DNA of 24,526 nt, taken from a virus. A model generated the notes under the pieces. It had not been told where the DNA came from and did no database searches. It was given only the letters and a program-made list of their open reading frames with translations. Positions 13,762-19,865 of this stretch are shown here, in pieces; position 1 is the first letter of the stretch, and each line of letters opens with the position of its first letter. The DNA lies in IMG/VR virus record IMGVR_UViG_3300035698_024710, positions 1 through 24,526 of that record; one strand, given 5' to 3'. Both the position numbers and the translations under genes were made by a program.

Positions 13762-15165
13762 CCCGAAAGCGAACAAGAATGGTTTTGCATCTTCCCACAC
13801 TAAATACGTCAAACAATCAGCAAAATCAGGACTCTTGTCTGGGTCCACTATCTTAATGTTTTCGCTGCCTGTCTTCTCCCACTTAATGTTTACTAACTCT
13901 CTCATGAGTGTTGGGTGTTCAGGAACGTCAATCCTTCCTTCCTTCATGATCTTACTGAGCCTAAAGTAATTCTTAGCTTTTAAATTCCTGTATATTTGTT
14001 TATCAGAGTCCGCTACTGCACCGCCAAACATACACTCCTTAACCGCTACATCGATCTTGTTATCATTCTTGATCTGTCGCAACCTACTAACTACTCCAAT
14101 CCCTAAGCCATGCCCGTCTACACGCCATTCGTCCGCTCCACCTAATTGTTTATGAATGTCATACATCTTACTAGCTACTTTCATGTTATCGCTCACAGCC
14201 TCCGAATACAAGTCTATAACTTGATACTCGTTGCCCTTCTGTATTCCCCACATTATAACCGTGAAATCAAGTCCTTTGTCAGCTGGATCGCAGGCAATAA
14301 TGAGTTTGAACTTCTTAAGCTCTTTAACATTTTTTTCTTCCCTAAACATTTGGTACTGCTCCCATAGCCCAAAATTATAGGATTGGCATTGTTTGATCCA
14401 TTTGATATTGAAAAGAGAGTCTTCTGGTTGGTCAGGGAAGTCCGAATCGTACAGTACAGTAAACGCTAAGGGCGGTAGTCGTTCTCTTTGTTCTTCCACA
14501 AACTCTTTAGTGATTCGTCCTTCTTTGATAGCTACGCTGTAAGGAACGTGTATTGTGTGAAATTTACCGCTCACCCAATCATCGTAAGCCATGTTATCAG
14601 TATCCCAAGGATTGAACAATTCAATAAAGATTGCTCCTTCTGGATTGTCTCCAAGCATACGACTAATCTTACTATCCGCCTCTCTAGAAATAAGGCAGGC
14701 TTCGTCTTTAATGACTAAATCACCACCGAAACCCATAAGTCCAGTGGCTTCACCATGAGCAGTAAAAACTTGATACTCACAACCGTTCTTAAACGTCTGA
14801 CGTTTCTTTGAAGCTTCTTTGCCTAAAGTATCAATCTTAGCACCACCCATGTCCAGTAAGCTTTTTAGTGGTTCAAACACGTTAATAATCTCCATCAAAT
14901 AATTTCTTAGAATAAACGCTTGTTCTATCTTAGGAGCTATTAAAGCAATCTTCTTATTCTTATTAATCAAAAGGTAAAGGCATACTGCAATTGCAACGCA
15001 CTGAGTCTTACCATACCTAGTCATTGCGCAGATAGCGAACCGTTTCTCTTCAGAATAAGCTATCTTTCGTACGATCTCGCACTGAGTAGGGGTGAGCTTA
15101 AATCCCATGTAATAATCAGCAATAAAATAAACATCCTGATTCTCAATAGCATCATTTAACGTCAA
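13759..15165 (-). CDS. Terminase large subunit (packaging ATPase/nuclease)
   Basis: 468 aa, usual length. ATPase domain: Q-motif-like LTPTQCEIVRKIA (25-37), a Walker A of the deviant form AMTRYGKTQ (47-55), Walker B DLVIKDEA with D154/E155 (149-156), and a coupling motif FNPWDTDN near 184-191. Nuclease domain (RNase H fold): ACDPADKG (D293), VDGHGLGIGVV (D350) and PDFADCLTYLVW (D447/D450) supply the metal-binding acids. It drives DNA into the prohead through the portal and cuts concatemers. Its ATG overlaps the stop of the 66-aa gene (ATGA), so translation is coupled. The gene order TerS-nuclease-TerL-portal is close to the usual layout but interrupted by accessory genes. Confidence 0.95.
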   Translation of the reverse strand: MTLNDAIENQDVYFIADYYMGFKLTPTQCEIVRKIAYSEEKRFAICAMTRYGKTQCVAIAVCLYLLINKNKKIALIAPKIEQAFILRNYLMEIINVFEPLKSLLDMGGAKIDTLGKEASKKRQTFKNGCEYQVFTAHGEATGLMGFGGDLVIKDEACLISREADSKISRMLGDNPEGAIFIELFNPWDTDNMAYDDWVSGKFHTIHVPYSVAIKEGRITKEFVEEQRERLPPLAFTVLYDSDFPDQPEDSLFNIKWIKQCQSYNFGLWEQYQMFREEKNVKELKKFKLIIACDPADKGLDFTVIMWGIQKGNEYQVIDLYSEAVSDNMKVASKMYDIHKQLGGADEWRVDGHGLGIGVVSRLRQIKNDNKIDVAVKECMFGGAVADSDKQIYRNLKAKNYFRLSKIMKEGRIDVPEHPTLMRELVNIKWEKTGSENIKIVDPDKSPDFADCLTYLVWEDAKPFLFAFG

Positions 15166-15362
15166 TTTGTGACTATTTCTCCAATATCTTTAAGACGCTT
15201 TTGAATGAATATAAACGTTACTCTTAACCTAATTTGTTCTTGAACCTTTTCTGAAGATTCACAATATTCTGAATAATCCTTATCACTCAGTACTTCTTTA
15301 AGATCAATAGTCTGATCATTAGTCATCGGCCCTGAAATCTTCAAATATCGTTCAACTTCCAC
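15162..15362 (-). CDS. Small helical protein coupled to the large terminase
   Basis: 66 aa from GTG 15362, preceded by GGAGGGAGAAA. It is highly charged and helical: ISGPMTNDQTIDLKEVLSDKDY, then SSEKVQEQIRLRVTFIFIQKRLKDIGEIV. The stop overlaps the terminase start. There is no known family. It could be a terminase accessory protein, but the true small-terminase candidate is the gene at 16864. Confidence 0.65.
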   Translation of the reverse strand: MEVERYLKISGPMTNDQTIDLKEVLSDKDYSEYCESSEKVQEQIRLRVTFIFIQKRLKDIGEIVTN

Positions 15363-15456
15363 TTTCTCCCTCCACCTCTTTTAGTACAAATCTTGCTTTC
15401 TTCTTTCGCTCAACCTGCTCACACAAATCAAACTCCCTCAACAAATCCTTAAACAT
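15352..15456 (-). CDS. Possible 34-aa charged protein
   Basis: ATG 15456 overlaps the end of the membrane-protein gene by 8 nt, and the stop TGA lies 8 bases inside the next gene, filling an otherwise empty 86-bp gap. The product is basic and acidic by turns (LREFDLCEQVERKKKARFVLKEVEGE). The ribosome binding site is weak (AAAGAAGA). It fits the overlapping style of this genome but could be chance. Confidence 0.4.
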   Translation of the reverse strand: MFKDLLREFDLCEQVERKKKARFVLKEVEGESGS

Positions 15457-15733
15457 TCTTCTTTGAATCAGGCTTTTGTAAATGCTCTATTGTTATACCA
15501 GGATTAAAAAAATCATCCATATCATTAAGGTCTTTTTCCATCTCTTCCTGTGGCTTTTCATCTAAAGGACCATCACAAACACCAAAACCAGTACATTCCT
15601 CTCGCAAACTAACCCCTACAAGCCTAACTCCTTCTTCACGATTTAATAGCCAAGTAGCTAATGCACCTGATAGTATACCAATCGCAGCAGATCCTAATAA
15701 CAATCCTTTAATAAACTCAATCATTTTCTCCAT
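15449..15733 (-). CDS. Small single-pass membrane protein
   Basis: 94 aa. One transmembrane segment, IKGLLLGSAAIGILSGALAT (residues 8-27), follows a short N-terminus; then a soluble tail with two cysteines (ECTGFGVCDG) and a very acidic stretch (EEMEKDLNDMDDFF). ATG 15733 has no clear ribosome binding site, whereas the ATG at 15724 (Met4) is preceded by GGAG, so the true start may be 15724. Position just ahead of the packaging genes does not reveal a function; holin or entry roles are possible but unsupported. Confidence 0.65.
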   Translation of the reverse strand: MEKMIEFIKGLLLGSAAIGILSGALATWLLNREEGVRLVGVSLREECTGFGVCDGPLDEKPQEEMEKDLNDMDDFFNPGITIEHLQKPDSKKNV

Positions 15734-15890
15734 TCTTTTTATTTATATTGCCAGGAGCAAAGAGACGCCGAATACTCTTTGCAGGTTCCTGTTTCGAGCG
15801 GCTACGTATGCATCCGTTGGTGTACCTTTTTCCCTCTTGACAATTCCTTCTTCCATTTTTGTATAATAGTATAATTTCCGCTAAGAGTAC
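15734..15890 (-). other. Intergenic segment with a bulged hairpin
   Basis: Transcript-sense GCAAAGAG (15782-15775), a 10-nt loop and CTCTTTGC (15764-15757) form a perfect 8-bp stem, extended by CAGGA/TCCTG (15791-15787 with 15756-15752) across a 4-nt bulge. No T-tract follows, so it is not a simple terminator. TATA-like ATATAAATA (near 15738-15747) lies just before the membrane-protein start. A 37-codon frame (15743-15856) crosses the hairpin without a ribosome binding site and is probably not translated. The element could be a leader structure or a packaging recognition site. Confidence 0.45.
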
Positions 15891-16571
15891 TTATGCGAAC
15901 TCAGTTAATCCTTTCTGCCCAATTAAACACACTTTCCTCAATGTCTCAATCTGCTTTTCTAACTTGTTAAGGTCTTTCGCAATACATTTGTAATGATAAG
16001 GCACATCAAACCCGACTAATAAAGACTTTTGTTTATCTGAAAATGGGTAATATTTCTCAAACCGTTTCGTGTTGAATCCTTCATGTGTTGCAAAGAATCG
16101 GTTAAATAGTATGTTTCTTCGGATGCTTCCAACCAACCTAAGAGCTTCTCGTGTCTTTGTTGATGTAATACCCAGTCCATTACTTCTAAAGAGCGCATCC
16201 CATTCGTAATCAGTAGATATATATAAGGGATCTTCGAGGTAGCTCGTCTCTTCAATGTATACAATGTATACAATGTATACAATGTATACATCACCATTTT
16301 CAAACACTCTCATTATGCCGACGTTTTTTGGTGTCCATTCAGGACTTTTTTTCTTATGTAATACTAAATAAATTTCTTCAAATGTGAACATATAAGCTCT
16401 GAACTGTCCTTTTAATCTTGAAAAATTATCTGTATCTCCTTTAATCTCAAAACCATGTAATTGCAAACTATTCTCATCTCCCACAATAAGATCAAATGGG
16501 TTTTCGTTTATACCTCTTACATTGCGTTCTGTTGTGAACTTCAAATTTGTGCTTTTGAGTTTATTAATCAA
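15891..16571 (-). CDS. PD-(D/E)XK nuclease-like protein with in-frame tandem repeat; start uncertain
   Basis: 226 aa counting from TTG 16571. The N-terminal 60 residues carry the nuclease core: E15 in a TTERNV helix, D27 in NPFDLIVGD, E42-x-K44 in GFEIKGD, then Q56 in RLKGQFRAY. The pattern is that of endonuclease-like folds used in recombination, restriction or homing. Residues about 94-106 read VYI four times, encoded by a 9-bp repeat. The C-terminal 120 residues are unfamiliar. The open frame extends upstream to TGA near 16653 with plausible coding (NSANEHYANKGDDILNIL) but no ATG/GTG/TTG before 16571, and the ribosome binding site AAAGGAGATGAT lies far from the TTG. A lost start or frameshift is likely. 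Confidence 0.7.
   Translation of the reverse strand: MINKLKSTNLKFTTERNVRGINENPFDLIVGDENSLQLHGFEIKGDTDNFSRLKGQFRAYMFTFEEIYLVLHKKKSPEWTPKNVGIMRVFENGDVYIVYIVYIVYIEETSYLEDPLYISTDYEWDALFRSNGLGITSTKTREALRLVGSIRRNILFNRFFATHEGFNTKRFEKYYPFSDKQKSLLVGFDVPYHYKCIAKDLNKLEKQIETLRKVCLIGQKGLTEFA
16254..16289 (-). repeat. Four perfect copies of a 9-bp tandem repeat in the nuclease gene
   Basis: Unit AATGTATAC on the plus strand at 16254, 16263, 16272 and 16281; coding sense GTATACATT (Val-Tyr-Ile). Copy-number change keeps the frame and adds or removes a strand-forming VYI triplet. Each unit contains the palindrome GTATAC. Confidence 0.95.
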
Positions 16572-16621
16572 TATGTTGAGTATATCATCTCCTTTGTTCG
16601 CATAATGCTCATTAGCGGAAT

Positions 16622-16702
16622 TTATTCTTCTTCTAAATCTTCATATGTACTAAAAGGTTCAAAATATTCTTGTACATCCTCTTTCTCAATTTTAGCTCTC
16701 AT
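16622..16702 (-). CDS. Possible 26-aa acidic peptide
   Basis: ATG 16702 follows AAAGAGGGAAA, a good ribosome binding site, 9 bases after the previous stop. The product is MRAKIEKEDVQEYFEPF then STYEDLEEE, acidic and helical. No family is recognised. It may be the beginning of the nuclease gene displaced by a frameshift, since the next open frame starts within its last codons. Confidence 0.4.
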   Translation of the reverse strand: MRAKIEKEDVQEYFEPFSTYEDLEEE

Positions 16703-16711
16703 TTTCCCTCT

Positions 16712-16867
16712 TTATGTTATTGTACTAATATCAACCAATGGTTTAAACGGTTTTGTATATAACAATTTAAACATATCCAAGCAATAATTCTCCTTTGACA
16801 AACGCTCCAGATTCTTCAACCGTCTAGCTGTCTTTGCAATCACAGCATCAATCTTAACTTTCATCAT
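16712..16867 (-). CDS. Small basic protein, 51 aa
   Basis: ATG 16867 overlaps the stop of the small-terminase gene (ATGA) and follows GGGGTGGA. The sequence begins MMKVKIDAVIAKTARRLKNLERL, an amphipathic basic helix, then LDMFKLLYTKPFKPLVDI. Coupled translation and coding-like composition support it. Function unknown; possibly DNA binding because of the basic helix. Confidence 0.6.
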   Translation of the reverse strand: MMKVKIDAVIAKTARRLKNLERLSKENYCLDMFKLLYTKPFKPLVDISTIT

Positions 16868-17238
16868 TCCACCCCTTTGTCTTCCTTCTTCTTAAGGTAA
16901 GCTTGATAAGCAGCTCTAGCCCCTTCCCCAACATCCAACTTAGTTTCTTGCTGCACTTCTTGTCTCTCAGTATAACCCCTGTCCTTCCCTTTAGTCTTCA
17001 TAACAAATTGGACCTGTTTTGGATCTCCAAATAAAGATTGATCATATAACTTATTCTCAACTACATCTAAGAAATTTTCTACCTCATCTTCTATCAGTTC
17101 CTTAACGTCTTGATGCTTCTCTGCGTATCTGTAAACACTTTTACGATCTACTTTTATTCTGTCAGCTATTGTTTTGATTATTCCTCTACTACCTGTTATG
17201 GCTTTTTTGATGTTTTCTTTCTTAATTCGGAATCCCAT
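16864..17238 (-). CDS. Terminase small subunit-like DNA-binding protein
   Basis: 124 aa. Residues 5-42 make a helix-turn-helix (KKENIKKAITGSRGIIKTIADRIKV then DRKSVYRYAEKH). Residues 43-75 form a central oligomerisation helix (LIEDEVENFLDVVENKLYD). Residues 76-98 contain QVQFVMKTKGKDRGYTERQE, a segment typical of small terminases and related phage HTH proteins, where the form is FxLKTKGKxRGYxER. This subunit recognises viral DNA and hands it to the large subunit. Its start lies 17 bases inside the T5orf172 gene, so the two are co-translated. Separation from the large terminase by accessory genes is a little unusual. Confidence 0.8.
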   Translation of the reverse strand: MGFRIKKENIKKAITGSRGIIKTIADRIKVDRKSVYRYAEKHQDVKELIEDEVENFLDVVENKLYDQSLFGDPKQVQFVMKTKGKDRGYTERQEVQQETKLDVGEGARAAYQAYLKKKEDKGVE

Positions 17239-17824
17239 TTTGTGACCTTTGTGGCTCTGGTTTGAATACGTCCTCGAGTATTTGTTTTACTTGTGGTATT
17301 GGTTGGTAGCATTCTGTGCTTGTTTTGCCGTTTAGTTTGATGATTTGTGCTAGGTGTTGCTTTAATTTGTGTTTTATGCCTGTTTCTAGGTGTCCTTCGT
17401 TGTATCTTATTTGTAGTAGTTCAAATTCTTCTCCGAACTCTACGTCTTTTAGGTTTAGTAATCTTTTCTTTATATTCCTTGTTATTCCTATCTTGTAATA
17501 TCCTTTATTTTTTGATTTTAGCCAGTAAAGGTGTGATTCTTTTGATTTCTTTCCAATTCTGGAGTTACTAGAGATGTCAAATAAGTCCAAGTATTCTCCA
17601 AAAATTGCGTCTGTTACTCTACCATATATGTACATCATGTATTCATCCTTCCTTCTGAAGAAATATGCTATCATCCATCCTAAGTATTGAAGCTCACGTG
17701 CCCTTTCTTGAAAAGTATACCTTGCTTGGAATCCATAATAGTACAAAATCTTTCCATTTTCAAGTGTTATAGGAAGATAGTCTTCAGACTTTTTCTCAGT
17801 TGAAATCAATATTTGTTCTACCAT
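17222..17824 (-). CDS. T5orf172/Mug113-type (GIY-YIG-like) domain protein
   Basis: 200 aa. The C-terminal domain, residues about 99-178, matches T5orf172: LYWLKSKNKGYYKIGIT (Y110, KIGIT 111-115), R121 in NIKKRL, FELLQIRY, the helix with E147 and H152, and TECYQPIPQV. This family is distantly related to GIY-YIG nucleases and is common as a fusion partner in virus genomes. The N-terminal 95 residues (aromatic, YYYGFQARYTFQ...) are not recognised and may bind DNA or a partner. It overlaps the small terminase gene by 17 bases. It could be a homing-type or DNA-modifying nuclease; activity is not certain because some members lack it. Confidence 0.8.
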   Translation of the reverse strand: MVEQILISTEKKSEDYLPITLENGKILYYYGFQARYTFQERARELQYLGWMIAYFFRRKDEYMMYIYGRVTDAIFGEYLDLFDISSNSRIGKKSKESHLYWLKSKNKGYYKIGITRNIKKRLLNLKDVEFGEEFELLQIRYNEGHLETGIKHKLKQHLAQIIKLNGKTSTECYQPIPQVKQILEDVFKPEPQRSQNGIPN

Positions 17825-17835
17825 CTTTGTTTTTT

Positions 17836-17852
17836 GCTTAAAGGTTTTAAGC
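17836..17852. promoter_or_regulatory. Perfect short palindrome before the T5orf172 gene
   Basis: GCTTAAA-ggt-TTTAAGC, 7-bp arms with a 3-bp centre, lies 12-28 nt ahead of ATG 17824. It is too close to be followed by a T-tract. It may be an operator over a TTTAAG TATA-like element. Confidence 0.45.
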
Positions 17853-17880
17853 GTTGATTGTGTTGTTTGATCTTTGATTA

Positions 17881-18073
17881 TGGGTTGTGCCCGATTCGAA
17901 CGGGAGTTTACATGCCAGAAATGCCAACTACCAAAAAAGGCATAGCAGGGAGGTTATTAAAGAACAAAGGCTGAAAAACCCATGACAGAAACGTCATTGG
18001 TAAAAAGACCTGCTTGCTCTTCTTCATTGGCCCACATAAGTCCTTTCCAAAAAAGGACTAGTAACCACAACCC
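17881..18073 (-). ncRNA. tRNA-like structured RNA with long interior and internal ORF
   Basis: Transcript-sense ends: GGGTTGTG (18073-18066) pairs perfectly with CACAACCC (17889-17882), followed by discriminator A (17881). Adjacent is CCCG-TTCGAAT-CGGG (17904-17890), a canonical T-arm with a 7-nt TTCGAAT loop. Acceptor plus T stem total 12 bp (8+4), as in tRNAs. A further stem GTTAC (18065-18061) with GTAAAC (17911-17906, one bulge) closes a three-way junction. The interior of about 150 nt has a hairpin AGTCCTTT/AAAGGACT (18059-18039) and an ORF from ATG 18037 (MWANEEEQAG...) that ends in tandem UAA UAA at 17959-17954. No D-arm or anticodon arm is evident and no CCA is encoded. It may be a tmRNA-like RNA, a tRNA with a large intron, or a new structured RNA. 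The gene-free stretch 17825-18082 holds only this and the palindrome. Confidence 0.55.
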
Positions 18074-18082
18074 GATAAATGT

Positions 18083-18373
18083 TTAACCGTTAGGGAACAC
18101 GATCTCTGCTTGATTGTTAATTCCTACCAAGCAAATAGTTTGTTCTTCTAAAATCCCACAGCTAAAGCATAAGGCTTCTTCCCCACTCGTAGTGTTTGTT
18201 GGCATGAAACAAGCATACGGTTCTGAACTCTCGCTTCGTTCTTGCATACACTCTTGGTAACTGAAGCTGTTATCTCCAATTTCACAAGGCGATCCACTCA
18301 CTAAGTATAATGTTAAAGAAATAATTATTATCAATCCTATTACTGCGATCAATACATAGTTTATTGTTTTCAT
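18083..18373 (-). CDS. Membrane-anchored or secreted cysteine-rich protein
   Basis: 96 aa. Residues 5-27 are a long hydrophobic segment (YVLIAVIGLIIIISLTLYLV), either a signal anchor or signal peptide. Outside it are six cysteines (C30, C42, C55, C69, C72, C81), including CFSC, likely paired as disulfides or bound to metal in the extracellular space, and one N-x-T sequon. ATG overlaps the previous stop (ATGA). No family is recognised; a host-envelope protein of the virus, for example for superinfection exclusion, is a guess. Confidence 0.7.
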   Translation of the reverse strand: MKTINYVLIAVIGLIIIISLTLYLVSGSPCEIGDNSFSYQECMQERSESSEPYACFMPTNTTSGEEALCFSCGILEEQTICLVGINNQAEIVFPNG

Positions 18374-18510
18374 TTTTGCACCCCTGCTTCAATCTTTTGG
18401 TCGATCATACGAATCATGAAATCATGTTCCTCACGACTAATTGCTCCTTTTCGCAATCTATCATCTAAAATACTTTTTTGGTTTATATATATCTCGGTTT
18501 TTTGGTCCAT
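18370..18510 (-). CDS. Small SHOCT-like helical protein, 46 aa
   Basis: ATG 18510 starts a frame whose C-terminal half, ILDDRLRKGAISREEHDFM (residues 14-32), fits the SHOCT pattern: a short helix, Gly-Ala-Ile-Ser turn and second helix. Such motifs occur at the ends of membrane or oligomeric proteins; here it is almost the entire product. The stop overlaps the next start as ATGA. A TATA-like ATATATATAAA inside the gene may drive the membrane protein downstream. Confidence 0.6.
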   Translation of the reverse strand: MDQKTEIYINQKSILDDRLRKGAISREEHDFMIRMIDQKIEAGVQK

Positions 18511-18518
18511 TATCATCA

Positions 18519-18662
18519 CTAATGTTCTTGTTCTAAACGATCAGCCCAATGTCTGAGGTTACGAATCAAATCTTCTCTGTCCCAAATCTCATCAGCAATG
18601 TTTGCAGCCCACCCTACAAGATTACAAACCGTGATCAAATCTAACTGTTCAAGCTCTAACAT
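18519..18662 (-). CDS. Small acidic helical protein, start uncertain
   Basis: The frame is open from 18785, but its first 41 codons overlap the nuclease gene and look like a shadow of it. ATG 18662, 11 bases after the nuclease stop, gives 47 aa: MLELEQLDLITVCNLVGWAANIADEIW and a final charged helix LIRNLRHWADRLEQEH. There is no clear ribosome binding site; an alternative TTG at 18689 lies just after GGAGGGA. No family is recognised. Confidence 0.5.
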   Translation of the reverse strand: MLELEQLDLITVCNLVGWAANIADEIWDREDLIRNLRHWADRLEQEH

Positions 18663-18672
18663 ATCAGAATTG

Positions 18673-18957
18673 TTACACGAGACGTTCAATCCCTCCAGGC
18701 GTAACGATATACCCTTGATCACACACCCCTTCACTGATTGCTCTACTGACTTGTTTGATTGCTGTTTGCCTAAGTTTTTGTCCATCGTGACTTTTCACCT
18801 CATAATAACTTCTAATTCCGTACTCATTAGTTACTAAAATGTCCATTTCCCCTTTAGGATAATAAACATGTTTCTGAACTCTTAAATCCTGATCAGTAAA
18901 GTGAACAAACGCATTAAATGTGATCTCCACCAAAGTCTCGTGTTTGCCCATCATCAT
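18673..18957 (-). CDS. Small PD-(D/E)XK nuclease-like protein
   Basis: 94 aa, essentially only the catalytic core: EITFNAFV helix (E11), GEMDILV (D39), YYEVKSHDG with E53-x-K55, a QVSRA helix (Q69) and GYIVTPGGIERLV. This is the minimal core of archaeal Holliday-junction-resolvase/RecB-like nucleases. It may act in viral recombination, replication or defence. ATG triplet at 18957 follows AAGGGAGTTATTGT. It overlaps the upstream gene by 44 bases. Confidence 0.75.
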   Translation of the reverse strand: MMMGKHETLVEITFNAFVHFTDQDLRVQKHVYYPKGEMDILVTNEYGIRSYYEVKSHDGQKLRQTAIKQVSRAISEGVCDQGYIVTPGGIERLV

Positions 18958-19213
18958 ACAATAACTCCCTTTCTAAAGGTTCATAACCTCTGCTCTGTCT
19001 GTAAAACTGAACAGACTCCCACTGATAATTTACTTTATCCCACATCTTCTTCAAGTTAGCAACTGCACTCCCATATTTCTTTTTATGTTCATTATACGCT
19101 GCATGCCAAATGTTCATACAATCCAATCTTAACTCTTTTTCTTCACAACCAACTATAACTTCCAAATCTTTATCTAATTGCTCATACGGGTAAGTATGAC
19201 GTTGTGATGGCAT
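18914..19213 (-). CDS. Hypothetical protein, 99 aa
   Basis: The frame is open to 19318, but ATG 19213, 4 bases after the upstream stop and following AAGTAGGATC, is the better start. It is helical and aromatic: TYPYEQLDKDLEVIVGCEEKE, DCMNIWHAAYNEHKKKYG, MWDKVNYQWESVQFYRQSRGYEP, and an acidic end. No family is recognised. It overlaps the nuclease gene at its 3' end. Confidence 0.6.
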   Translation of the reverse strand: MPSQRHTYPYEQLDKDLEVIVGCEEKELRLDCMNIWHAAYNEHKKKYGSAVANLKKMWDKVNYQWESVQFYRQSRGYEPLERELLYDDGQTRDFGGDHI

Positions 19214-19217
19214 GATC

Positions 19218-19445
19218 CTACTTGATGTTTCTGGACTGCTTCCTCCAAGGATCTTCACAAGCGGCTGTCTTAATACATTTAGATGTCTTAATAAACCGTT
19301 CGACTTGCTTGAATTCATTTTGTGTCAACTCCATGTAATGACCCTGATTCTGCCAAATGAGATTAAACCCGAACCATCTCTTCTTTACTGGCTTATTCCA
19401 TCCTGTGTATATCTTTACTCTTTTCGTGTTTTTTCTTTTTACCAA
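19218..19445 (-). CDS. Small basic protein, probably TTG start
   Basis: TTG 19445 follows AGGGGTGAAAAGA, a strong ribosome binding site, giving 75 aa; an earlier TTG at 19508 has none. The N-terminal half is very basic (KRKNTKRVKIYTGWNKPVKKRW), the middle aromatic (FGFNLIWQNQGHY), and the end is MELTQNEFKQVERFI plus a cysteine pair. A nucleic-acid-binding role would fit its charge. It overlaps the 42-aa frame at 19393-19521. Confidence 0.5.
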   Translation of the reverse strand: MVKRKNTKRVKIYTGWNKPVKKRWFGFNLIWQNQGHYMELTQNEFKQVERFIKTSKCIKTAACEDPWRKQSRNIK

Positions 19446-19521
19446 TCTTTTCACCCCTAGATTTTGTGACGTAAGGCTTCTTCTCCTTCTCCATCCTTTT
19501 TGTTTCAATAACAGTTCTCAT
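19393..19521 (-). CDS. Possible 42-aa lysine-rich protein
   Basis: ATG 19521 overlaps the stop of the 19518 gene as ATGA, the common coupling of this genome. The product is strongly basic (MEKEKKPYVTKSRGEKIGKK). It overlaps the next small basic gene in another frame for 53 bases, so one of the two may be spurious. Confidence 0.4.
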   Translation of the reverse strand: MRTVIETKRMEKEKKPYVTKSRGEKIGKKKKHEKSKDIHRME

Positions 19522-19865
19522 TTTTTTGGTCTTCTCGTGTCTAACTTTAGTTTCTTCGCAATCTGTAACTGCGCACTCTCGTAAGCTTTCTTATTAATGC
19601 TATCTATACCATCCATGTAAGGTTTCATTTCCTTAAGCTTCCTTTGTAATTCCGCTCGATCCTGTCTGGCTTTGTTCAGGTTCTCCTCGCTTAATGTCTC
19701 GTCCATCATGTCTATCTTTTTCTGATGCTCGTTCACCCAGCTTTGAAAGTCCCTTAGGTCGTACTCCACCTTTGTTGTTATTACTTGCTCCACTGTTACC
19801 TTCTTTTTTTCCTTGTCCAGAACCACTGTTCGTATCTCTTCTGGGCGTCCTATCATTTCTGTCAT
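19518..19865 (-). CDS. Coiled-coil protein overlapping its upstream neighbour
   Basis: 115 aa from ATG 19865, preceded by AAGGAGGAAAAAAAAC. Residues 10-40 give beta strands (IRTVVLDKEKKKVTVEQVITTKVEY); residues 45-105 form a long heptad-like coiled coil (FQSWVNEHQKKIDMMDETL, LNKARQDRAELQRKLKEM). This pattern is known for small phage proteins of unknown function. It overlaps the last 233 bases of the 19633 gene in another frame. The clear secondary-structure periodicity here makes this the more convincing of the two frames in the overlap. Confidence 0.7.
   Translation of the reverse strand: MTEMIGRPEEIRTVVLDKEKKKVTVEQVITTKVEYDLRDFQSWVNEHQKKIDMMDETLSEENLNKARQDRAELQRKLKEMKPYMDGIDSINKKAYESAQLQIAKKLKLDTRRPKK

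Noticed and set aside
15743-15856. 37-codon ORF before the membrane-protein gene
   Set aside because: No ribosome binding site, no coupling to neighbours, and most of it is used by the bulged hairpin.
16254-16289. CRISPR-like or operator array
   Set aside because: The units are 9 bp without spacers and lie within a coding frame; this is a simple tandem repeat.
17881-18073. Ordinary tRNA gene or tRNA 3' end serving as attachment site
   Set aside because: Both acceptor strands are inside the window 193 nt apart and no D or anticodon arm is found; no second copy of the T-arm sequence was seen that would mark att sites.
19446-19508. N-terminal extension of the small basic protein to 19508
   Set aside because: The Arg-rich stretch comes from reading the lysine-rich 19393-19521 frame out of phase, and the TTG at 19508 has no ribosome binding site.
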